Shown here: positions 9,752 to 15,111 of the stretch, one piece after another
Position numbering within the stretch: the stretch's first letter is position 1
How the letters are laid out: each line of letters starts with the position of its first letter
NCBI GenBank assembly: GCA_966185765.1
Contig: CBIFVZ010000063.1
Span: forward strand, 1-22,762
DNA length: 22,762 nucleotides
Direction: 5' to 3'
From: CBIFVZ01 sp966185765
GTDB lineage: Bacteria; Pseudomonadota; Gammaproteobacteria; Enterobacterales; Enterobacteriaceae
Program-made: the position numbers and the translations under genes
Notes under the pieces: generated by a model
Databases searched by the model: none
Told to the model about the DNA's origin: nothing
The model's input: only the letters and a program-made list of their open reading frames with translations

Positions 9752-10603
9752 TAAGGTCTGCGGATTCAGATCCAGATAATCGAGTACCCATGCAAAATAT
9801 AGCCCTACATAGGTTTCCGCCATATCGAAAAAGGCAGGCAACAGCGTAACCTTACTACCCTCTTCATCTTCAATTAATCCGCATTCAATAGCATCGTTTA
9901 AAACACGGCGTACGTGAGTACGCGAGATGGCAAACATCTGCGCCAGCTTCTTTTGGGAATAGTCGAGTGTGACCGTATTCGCGCTGCTGCGTTTACGGGC
10001 TTCAATCAATAAATGCAGCATCATCAGGCGACCACCGTCTTTATTGACGAAGACACCTGCGGTTGGCAGTAAATTCGGATATGTGATCCCGGCAAACATC
10101 ATATCGGCAGCACGGCTAAAAAACATGCGGCGGATGTTTTTCTTGTCCAGAATATTTTCGGAGAGATTGAATTGAGGATAGAGAATATTGAGGGGACTAA
10201 ATGCGCCTTTTAAATAAAGCTTCAGGTCCTGCATCCCTTTTTCTGTGGCTTCCAGCTGAACTTTGCGGCGATCGCTTTCGTCACGCACGGTACTCAGACG
10301 CCCACCTGTTTTAAGCAGGGTGACAATGGCAATGACGCTATTCGGGCTGGCTATTTTATAGCGGGTACAGATTTCCTTAATCTCAGAGACTGAGTGTATT
10401 GTTTGACCAAAAATGACGCAGCATATTGCCAGTACAATATTAAAACGCGATTCCTGAAGGATGATTTTGTAAAAAAGTGGCTGCAATTTATAACTATCAA
10501 GGTTTAGTTGATAATGCAGAGCGATCGCATCATAAAATCCGGGCATAGATTTTAATTGCTCACATTGCCTGAACAGTAGTTCAGTACGCTTTTGAATATC
10601 CAT
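9734..10603 (-). CDS. Putative transcriptional regulator with two winged-helix regions (MarR-like plus Crp-type)
   Basis: I do not recognise this 289-residue protein as a named family member. Residues about 50-125 resemble a MarR-type winged helix, with the wing TVRDESDRRKVQL (105-117) followed by EATEKG. Residues about 213-250 form a second helix-turn-helix like the Crp/Fnr C-terminal domain (Y215-SQKKLAQMFAISRTHVRRV). No cyclic-nucleotide domain, receiver domain or transmembrane helix is visible. The gene converges on the adhesin exporter genes, ending 18 bases past the adaptor stop, and is AT-richer than the genes around it. No clear Shine-Dalgarno precedes the ATG at 10603; an internal Met20 is an alternative start. 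Inference: a local regulator of the adhesin/secretion locus. The double winged-helix reading is from sequence only. Confidence 0.75.
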   Translation of the reverse strand: MDIQKRTELLFRQCEQLKSMPGFYDAIALHYQLNLDSYKLQPLFYKIILQESRFNIVLAICCVIFGQTIHSVSEIKEICTRYKIASPNSVIAIVTLLKTGGRLSTVRDESDRRKVQLEATEKGMQDLKLYLKGAFSPLNILYPQFNLSENILDKKNIRRMFFSRAADMMFAGITYPNLLPTAGVFVNKDGGRLMMLHLLIEARKRSSANTVTLDYSQKKLAQMFAISRTHVRRVLNDAIECGLIEDEEGSKVTLLPAFFDMAETYVGLYFAWVLDYLDLNPQTLNTDEA

Positions 10604-10644
10604 ATTTATAATTGTAAAGACCGTTTTGAGTGTATGTGGTCAAA

Positions 10645-10671
10645 ATTATACCGCTGACCAGCTATATTATA
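10645..10671 (-). promoter_or_regulatory. Candidate -10 elements of the two-winged-helix regulator gene
   Basis: Read on the minus strand, perfect TATAAT hexamers occur at 10650-10645 and 10671-10666, about 42 and 63 bases upstream of the ATG. Neither has a good -35 box at 16-18 bp, so an activator or extended contacts may be needed. The ACCAG / CTGGT arms at 10657-10661 and 10674-10678 flank the distal hexamer and could be an operator. Confidence 0.4.
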
Positions 10672-10678
10672 ACCTGGT

Positions 10679-11013
10679 GTTGGATGATGATACTCGCTTT
10701 CGGTCATAGGGTATCGGTAAAGTCAGCATGTAGACGCACGAAAGGATCACTTTAAGGTTCTTAGCGAGTATGCTCGGGTAAGGAGTATGGATGGCGCAGG
10801 ACAATACCGTTGGTATAGGCCTACAAAGATATTGATATTTTTTACTTAGTGGGTTAAGTGTTTTTTCATCATATTTGCGGAATTATGATTTGGCTTTAAT
10901 TTTTATTATGGCTTGTTGTATTTAATTTAATTAAATTTTTGCTTTTTTGTTCTGATTGAGATGAGCGATGAGATGTGTTCGGAGATGATCCTGGGTTGCG
11001 CATATCGTCTGAT
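10679..11013. other. Non-coding gap, AT-rich toward galP
   Basis: No convincing gene was found in this stretch. Positions 10679-10840 have ordinary composition with no clear structure. About 10840-10970 is very AT-rich, with runs such as ATTTAATTTAATTAAATTT near 10918-10936, a base composition typical of H-NS-bound horizontally acquired DNA. It marks the probable junction between the secretion block and the conserved galP side. Confidence 0.5.
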
Positions 11014-11042
11014 AAAAACAGGAGCCGTGTGAACAGCTCCTG
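11014..11042 (-). terminator. Rho-independent terminator of galP
   Basis: On the minus strand, CAGGAGC (11042-11036) pairs with GCTCCTG (11025-11019) around a 10-nt loop, followed by five Ts (11018-11014). It starts 12 bases after the galP stop codon. Confidence 0.85.
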
Positions 11043-11053
11043 GGTAAAGCCGT

Positions 11054-12448
11054 TTAGCGGCTGGAGCCTATTTCCCGCAACGGGCGTCCTTTCATCAAAT
11101 TGCGTTCAATATGTTCCAGAGAGACATGCTTCGTTTCAGGCACCAGCGCCAGAGTCAGTATGATAAAGAACAGGTTCAACCCTGCGTAAACCCAGAAGGT
11201 GGTGGCGTTGCCAAGCGTATTGAGCATGGTCAGGAAGGTCGCACCCACAATCATATTGGCAATCCAGTTGGTGGCTGTTGAGCAGGTGATGCCAAAATCA
11301 CGGCCTTTGAGCGGCTGTATTTCGGAGCACAGCACCCAAATCAGTGGACCAGCACTCATGGCAAAGCCAACGATAAACATCAATAGCATGGCGACGGCAA
11401 CGTACTGTGCCTCAGGGGAAGCAATACCGATGTGCATCATGGTACCAAGTGTACCCATGCCGACTGCCATCACCATAAATCCCAGCACCAGCGTAGGTTT
11501 ACGTCCCCATCTGTCCACCAGACCAATGGCAATGAAGGTCGCCAGCACGTTGGTTAAACCAACAATCACAGTTCCCCACATTTGCTCAGTTGTATTGCTG
11601 TAGCCTGCAATTTCAAAAATCTTCGGTGCGTAGTACATAATGACGTTCATACCGGTGAACTGTTGCATCACCTGTAACAGTACGCCCAAAAACACTGCAC
11701 GACGGAAGTTGCTGTTTTCACGAAACAGCGTCCAGCCGCTTTGCTTGACCTGCAAACTTTCACGAATTTCATCTAGCTCGCGTTTGGCTTCGGCACTGGT
11801 GTCGCGCAGGCGCAGCAGCACACGCTCGGCGTCATGGAAGCGACGTTTGGCAGCAAACCAGCGTGGGCTGTCTGGCAAAAAGAACACTCCAACCAGCAGC
11901 AGGATAGCCGGAATAGTAATAACGCCCAGCATCCAGCGCCACGAACCGCTATAGCTGAAAGCGGTATCGGAAAGGTAGGCTCCAAGGATCCCGATAGTTA
12001 TCATCAACTGATACATAGAGATCATACTGCCACGGATGCGCTCGGGGGCTATTTCAGACAGGTAAAGCGGAGCGGTATACGACGCAATCCCTACGGCCAG
12101 GCCGAGCAAAACACGAGAGATAATCAGTACTTCGGAATTAGGGGCGAAGGCGGAGGCGAGTGAGCCGATGACGAATAATATCGCCCCAATCATCAGGCTG
12201 TACTTGCGTCCGAGACGAAACGAAAGCCAGCCGCTGCCGACGGCACCTACGGCGGCACCAAACATCATGGAGCTGACCACCCACTCTTGTTCATGTGCGC
12301 TGATCTGAAAATCCTGGGCGATGAAGGGTAGCGCACCCGCAATCACGCCAATATCAAGGCCGAACAACAATCCCGCAAGGGCGGCGAGAAAGCAGACAAA
12401 AAATGTCATGGCCCTGTTTGAACTCCCCTGTTTCTTATTGTCAGGCAT
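11054..12448 (-). CDS. galP: Galactose-proton symporter GalP
   Basis: This 464-residue, 12-helix sugar porter of the major facilitator superfamily imports D-galactose (and glucose) with protons across the inner membrane. It matches E. coli GalP almost end to end: MPDNKKQGSSN start, LAALAGLLFGLDIGVIAGAL, sugar-porter motifs RLGRK and DRWGRK, PDSPRW, QQFTGMNVIMYY, and the PETKHVSLEHIE signature near the C-terminus. An upstream in-frame ATG at 12553 would add 35 residues, but the ATG at 12448 has a strong GGAGGG (12458-12453) and gives the family length exactly. Upstream lie a perfect CRP site and two GalR/GalS-type operators, so catabolite activation and galactose induction are expected. It is transcribed away from metK and ends in its own terminator. 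Confidence 0.98.
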   Translation of the reverse strand: MPDNKKQGSSNRAMTFFVCFLAALAGLLFGLDIGVIAGALPFIAQDFQISAHEQEWVVSSMMFGAAVGAVGSGWLSFRLGRKYSLMIGAILFVIGSLASAFAPNSEVLIISRVLLGLAVGIASYTAPLYLSEIAPERIRGSMISMYQLMITIGILGAYLSDTAFSYSGSWRWMLGVITIPAILLLVGVFFLPDSPRWFAAKRRFHDAERVLLRLRDTSAEAKRELDEIRESLQVKQSGWTLFRENSNFRRAVFLGVLLQVMQQFTGMNVIMYYAPKIFEIAGYSNTTEQMWGTVIVGLTNVLATFIAIGLVDRWGRKPTLVLGFMVMAVGMGTLGTMMHIGIASPEAQYVAVAMLLMFIVGFAMSAGPLIWVLCSEIQPLKGRDFGITCSTATNWIANMIVGATFLTMLNTLGNATTFWVYAGLNLFFIILTLALVPETKHVSLEHIERNLMKGRPLREIGSSR

Positions 12449-12513
12449 GCGGCCCTCCGTTTGGATTATCACGTTTAACGATGTTAAGGGTAGGTGAGTG
12501 TCAGGTAAATTTA

Positions 12514-12529
12514 TGTGATGATAATCACA
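12514..12529 (-). promoter_or_regulatory. CRP-cAMP binding site upstream of galP
   Basis: TGTGA-N6-TCACA is present with perfect half-sites (12514-12518 and 12525-12529), centred about 73 bp upstream of the galP start codon. The distance suits activation of galP, but I could not settle the -10 element, so the promoter class is undecided. Confidence 0.8.
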
Positions 12530-12532
12530 ATG

Positions 12533-12548
12533 GTGTAATCGGTTACAT
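12533..12548 (-). promoter_or_regulatory. Proximal GalR/GalS operator of galP
   Basis: GTGTAATCGGTTACAT matches the gal operator consensus GTGTAA-N-CG-N-TTACAC at all defined positions but the last. It sits 3 bp beyond the CRP site, placing repressor next to the activator. Confidence 0.85.
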
Positions 12549-12714
12549 TTCACCTCTTCTCAGACGGTACAATATGCTGTGAGAAAACAGATAATTATCG
12601 CTATTTATATCAATGATGGCGGCATAGTTTCAGAAGAAGCTGAATGATGATGTAATGCTGTTGCTGCAGTTCCATTTTATCTCCGGTGCTGCCATGAATA
12701 CCTCCTGTCCCCTG

Positions 12715-12730
12715 GTGTAATCGATTACAT
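12715..12730 (-). promoter_or_regulatory. Distal GalR/GalS operator
   Basis: GTGTAATCGATTACAT is a second near-consensus gal operator, 182 bp centre-to-centre from the proximal one. Two operators would permit repressor looping as in the gal operon. Confidence 0.8.
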
Positions 12731-12954
12731 TTTTGGGGCCTGATTAATGTCGAAGAGGGTATTACAGGAGAAGCCACACCCGATATTGGTGACGCAATAA
12801 CTATAGTCTGCTTACGGTATGAATACGGGCAGGAGGCGGTATAGCAGCCATTATCGGAATGCTCCAGGTCGTTGGCATATTATGTTAACCGTACCTGGGG
12901 ATATCCCTGAGCGGCGAGAGCGGGAGAAGGGAAGCGCCGTGAAAGGGCTGGAAT
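12731..12954. other. Non-coding stretch between distal gal operator and metK terminator
   Basis: No open frame with a ribosome site was found here. The arms CCAGGT (12866-12871) and ACCTGG (near 12893-12898) flank an AT-rich centre but do not form a convincing site. Nothing else is recognised. Confidence 0.4.
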
Positions 12955-12978
12955 AAAAAAGGCCAGCGGGGGCTGGCC
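12955..12978 (-). terminator. Probable metK transcript terminator
   Basis: On the minus strand, GGCCAGC (12978-12972) pairs with GCTGGCC (12967-12961) around a CCCC loop, followed by six Ts (12960-12955). It lies about 180 bases after the metK stop, beyond three other hairpins, so metK mRNA would carry a long structured 3' UTR. Confidence 0.7.
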
Positions 12979-12989
12979 TCAGATTGCTG

Positions 12990-13025
12990 ACAAAGAAGGA
13001 AAAAACGTGGTTTTTCCTTCTTTGT
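12990..13025. repeat. Long perfect inverted repeat in the metK 3' region
   Basis: A 15-bp perfect stem (12990-13004 with 13011-13025) surrounds a 6-nt loop ACGTGG. One arm is purine-only after the first two bases (AAAGAAGGAAAAA). An imperfect extension, GCTGA (12986-12990) versus GTTAGC (13027-13032), lengthens it. There is no T-tract beyond the stem, so it is an RNA stability element or remnant rather than an obvious terminator. Confidence 0.6.
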
Positions 13026-13081
13026 AGTTAGCAGATGAAAATCAATGAATTGATTTTCCATATTTTTTATTGGGTGTCATC

Positions 13082-13140
13082 CATCCTGTCTGTGACAGGA
13101 TGCGGTTTGTCATCAGTCTTAGGCCAGCAGGGGCTGGCCT
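13082..13140. repeat. Two further hairpins just after metK
   Basis: CATCCTGTC (13082-13090) pairs with GACAGGATG (13094-13102). AGGCCAGC (13121-13128) pairs with GCTGGCCT (13133-13140). The second is nearly the same sequence as the terminator stem at 12961-12978, suggesting a duplicated hairpin. Neither has a T-run on the metK side. Confidence 0.6.
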
Positions 13141-13158
13141 TTGTGCAGGAAGAAAAAC

Positions 13159-14313
13159 TTACTTCAGACCAGCGGCCTCGCGCAGCAGCGCTGCTTTGTC
13201 AGTTTTTTCCCACGGGAAGTGCTCACGACCAAAGTGACCGTAAGCAGCGGTCTCTTTGTAGATAGGATGCAGCAAATCCAGCATCTGAATCAGTCCATAC
13301 GGACGCAGGTCAAAGAACTCACGCACCAGTAGCGTCAGTTGCTCCGGGGCGATTTTCTCGGTGCCAAAGGTTTCCACCATGATGGAAGTCGGTTCGGCAA
13401 CGCCAATGGCGTAAGAAACCTGGATTTCGCAACGGTCAGCAAGACCGGCAGCGACGATGTTTTTCGCCACATAGCGGGCAGCGTAGGCAGCAGAACGGTC
13501 CACTTTGGATGGATCTTTGCCTGAGAAGGCGCCGCCGCCGTGGCGTGCCATGCCGCCGTAGGTATCCACGATGATTTTACGCCCGGTCAGGCCGCAGTCA
13601 CCCATCGGCCCACCGATAACAAAGCGACCGGTTGGGTTGATGAAGAATTTAGTGGACGCGTTCAGCCATTCAGTTGGCAGTACCGGCTTAATGATTTCTT
13701 CCATCACCGCTTCCTGAAGCGATTTCTGGTCAATATCTTCAGCATGTTGAGTGGACAGCACCACGGCATCAATGCCGACAATGTTGCCGCTGTCATACTG
13801 GAAGGTGACCTGGCTTTTCGCATCCGGGCGCAGCCACGGCAACGTACCGTTTTTACGTACTTCGGCCTGGCGCTGTACCAGGCGATGTGCGTAGGTCACC
13901 GGTGCTGGCATCAGTACGTCGGTTTCGTTGGTGGCGTAACCAAACATCAGGCCCTGGTCGCCCGCACCTTGCTCCAACGGATCGGCACGGTCAACACCCT
14001 GGTTAATGTCAGGGGACTGCTTACCGATAGCGCTCAGTACTGCGCAGGAGTTGGCGTCAAAGCCCATATCGGAATGCACGTAGCCGATTTCACGCACGGT
14101 TTTGCGGGTAATTTCTTCAATGTCGACCCATGCGCTGGTCGTGATTTCGCCGCCGACCAGCACCATGCCTGTTTTTACGTAAGTCTCACAGGCAACGCGT
14201 GCTTTCGGGTCCTGCTCCAGAATGGCGTCGAGCACCGCATCGGAGATTTGGTCAGCAATTTTATCGGGATGCCCTTCTGATACAGACTCGGACGTAAAAA
14301 GGTGTTTAGCCAT
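13159..14313 (-). CDS. metK: S-adenosylmethionine synthetase MetK
   Basis: This 384-residue enzyme is the cytosolic tetrameric methionine adenosyltransferase: ATP plus methionine gives S-adenosylmethionine, phosphate and diphosphate. Family landmarks are SEGHPDKIADQ near the N-terminus (His15, Asp17), GAGDQGLMFGYA (ATP-binding hexapeptide region), PDAKSQV, the glycine-rich loop GGGAFSGKDPSKVDRSAAY, and DLRPYGLIQMLDL near the C-terminus. Length and sequence match E. coli MetK throughout. The start at 14313 follows a purine-rich GGTGAAGAG. The leader of about 120 bases carries a small hairpin (GCGGCA / TGCCGG near 14369-14386). Upstream MetJ boxes predict repression by MetJ-SAM. Its product feeds spermidine synthesis downstream of the neighbouring speA-speB pathway. 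Confidence 0.99.
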   Translation of the reverse strand: MAKHLFTSESVSEGHPDKIADQISDAVLDAILEQDPKARVACETYVKTGMVLVGGEITTSAWVDIEEITRKTVREIGYVHSDMGFDANSCAVLSAIGKQSPDINQGVDRADPLEQGAGDQGLMFGYATNETDVLMPAPVTYAHRLVQRQAEVRKNGTLPWLRPDAKSQVTFQYDSGNIVGIDAVVLSTQHAEDIDQKSLQEAVMEEIIKPVLPTEWLNASTKFFINPTGRFVIGGPMGDCGLTGRKIIVDTYGGMARHGGGAFSGKDPSKVDRSAAYAARYVAKNIVAAGLADRCEIQVSYAIGVAEPTSIMVETFGTEKIAPEQLTLLVREFFDLRPYGLIQMLDLLHPIYKETAAYGHFGREHFPWEKTDKAALLREAAGLK

Positions 14314-14433
14314 GTTCTCTTCACCCTAAAGGAAATCAGTGAGATGGACTGCGATAACAGAAAACCCTCGCGGCAGGAGGTGCCGGGAAGAGAGTTTAGT
14401 GTAGGTAAAAAACCACAGGCAGTCTGAATGTTA

Positions 14434-14465
14434 ATCGGTATAGATGGATTAACTTCTGGACGTCT
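14434..14465. promoter_or_regulatory. Tandem MetJ (met box) operator of metK
   Basis: Consecutive 8-mers ATCGGTAT, AGATGGAT, TAACTTCT and GGACGTCT (14434-14465) match the met box AGACGTCT at 4, 5, 5 and 7 of 8 positions. A strong box followed by weaker tandem ones is the usual MetJ pattern, and the array covers the promoter. Confidence 0.7.
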
Positions 14466-14466
14466 A
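14437..14466 (-). promoter_or_regulatory. metK promoter candidate
   Basis: On the minus strand TAGACG (14466-14461), an 18-bp spacer and TATACC (14442-14437) give a sigma-70-like promoter (4/6 at each box) embedded in the MetJ boxes. The start point would be near 14430. Confidence 0.55.
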
Positions 14467-14721
14467 TTCTAGGTTAATCCCTGAGCGGATTTCCAGTCAT
14501 TTTTGATGCAGGACACATTGTGATAAACATTTTCCCAACTCACCGCCCTGGCGTCGTCGTCAGGCTCACGTATTTTATTTTGCTTTTTCCCCTGTCTGTC
14601 GGTATAAACGGCGCGCGTGATGAGCGCTGAAAAGCCTGTGCTTCCAGGTGCGTGAAACCCGTTATTAACAGATAAAGACAGCCGTCTTTCTGGTGCCGTC
14701 AGAGCGGCGCTCAGAAGGCGT
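14466..14721. other. Non-coding stretch upstream of the metK promoter
   Basis: No open frame with a credible ribosome site was seen on either strand. It contains GC-rich inverted pieces: AGAGCGGCG at 14701-14709 is complementary to CGCCGCTCT at 14771-14779, so RNA from here could fold across the small frame described next. Confidence 0.4.
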
Positions 14722-14734
14722 GGAGGTGATACGA

Positions 14735-14884
14735 TTGGTAATGAATAACCGTGTTTTCTGTCCATTATCACGCCGCTCTGGCGTGTTTTTGCTGTCCTTC
14801 TTCTCTATCTCACCGCTTTGTGTCAGGCGTTCTTCCTGCGCCGCGTCCCAGGATTCTCGGGCGGGTCGCATCCACTCTCTCTGA
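14735..14884 (+). CDS. Hypothetical small protein or leader peptide (about 48-50 residues)
   Basis: A consensus ribosome site, GGAGGTGAT (14722-14730), precedes two in-frame starts: TTG at 14735 (8 nt from GGAGG) and ATG at 14741 (14 nt). The frame runs to TGA at 14882-14884. The peptide has a hydrophobic stretch (SGVFLLSFFSISPLC) and seven arginines. A terminator-like hairpin (14769-14790) lies inside the frame, and codon use is not clearly coding. It could be a leader upstream of yqgB-speA, a fortuitous frame, or a remnant. I know no homologue. Confidence 0.25.
   Translation: MVMNNRVFCPLSRRSGVFLLSFFSISPLCVRRSSCAASQDSRAGRIHSL
14769..14790 (+). terminator. Terminator-like hairpin inside the small frame
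   Basis: CACGCC (14769-14774), loop GCTCT, GGCGTG (14780-14785) and TTTTT (14786-14790) form a short Rho-independent terminator for plus-strand RNA. The alternative partner of its left arm is at 14701-14709. Confidence 0.45.
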
Positions 14885-14964
14885 TTTTTCACATTTCAAA
14901 GGGCGCGTCTTAAAGACGTAATCCGGCCATCGTGGCAGCACCGGGTGAGTGTTTTACACTGAAT

Positions 14965-15111
14965 ATGAACATGGAACCACGTTTGTGGTGCGTTACGCAG
15001 CGTCTTATGCTGATAGAACGCGCACTGATTGGGTTGTTATCGCAAATTTCCCCTGCGATAGTAGTGAACTCTTTTTTCTATTACGGCAACAGCGAGGTTC
15101 GCAATGTCTGA
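14965..15111 (+). CDS. yqgB: Small acid-stress protein YqgB
   Basis: This 48-residue frame ends in TGA at 15109-15111. Its core GLLSQISPAIVVNSF aligns without gaps with E. coli YqgB (GLLSQFQAAIVVNCF), with GLLSQ at residues 23-27 in both, which supports the ATG at 14965 over the second ATG at 14971. The C-terminal tail is longer than the 43-residue E. coli protein as I recall it. No strong Shine-Dalgarno is seen (GGTGAG lies 15 bases upstream). The gene overlaps the speA start by 8 bases (ATGTCTGA), so YqgB translation probably couples to SpeA. YqgB is reported as an acid-stress-linked small protein in Salmonella; its molecular function is unclear. Confidence 0.8.
   Translation: MNMEPRLWCVTQRLMLIERALIGLLSQISPAIVVNSFFYYGNSEVRNV

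Noticed and set aside
12449..12553. A 35-residue N-terminal extension of GalP
   Set aside because: It would put the gal operator and CRP site inside the coding region; the ATG at 12448 has a strong ribosome site and matches E. coli GalP exactly.
13035..13265. A 76-codon plus-strand frame near the metK end
   Set aside because: It overlaps metK antisense, runs through the hairpin region and has no ribosome site.
13540..14280. A 246-codon plus-strand frame antisense to metK
   Set aside because: It is a shadow of the highly conserved metK coding strand.
14314..14470. SAM riboswitch in the metK leader
   Set aside because: The leader shows only one short hairpin and no SAM-riboswitch core; tandem MetJ boxes explain the control.
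14469..14892. Minus-strand frames of 100 and 75 codons between metK and yqgB
   Set aside because: No ribosome site and no recognisable motif; they overlap each other and the plus-strand hairpins. Decayed yqgC/yqgD-type genes cannot be excluded, but nothing supports them.
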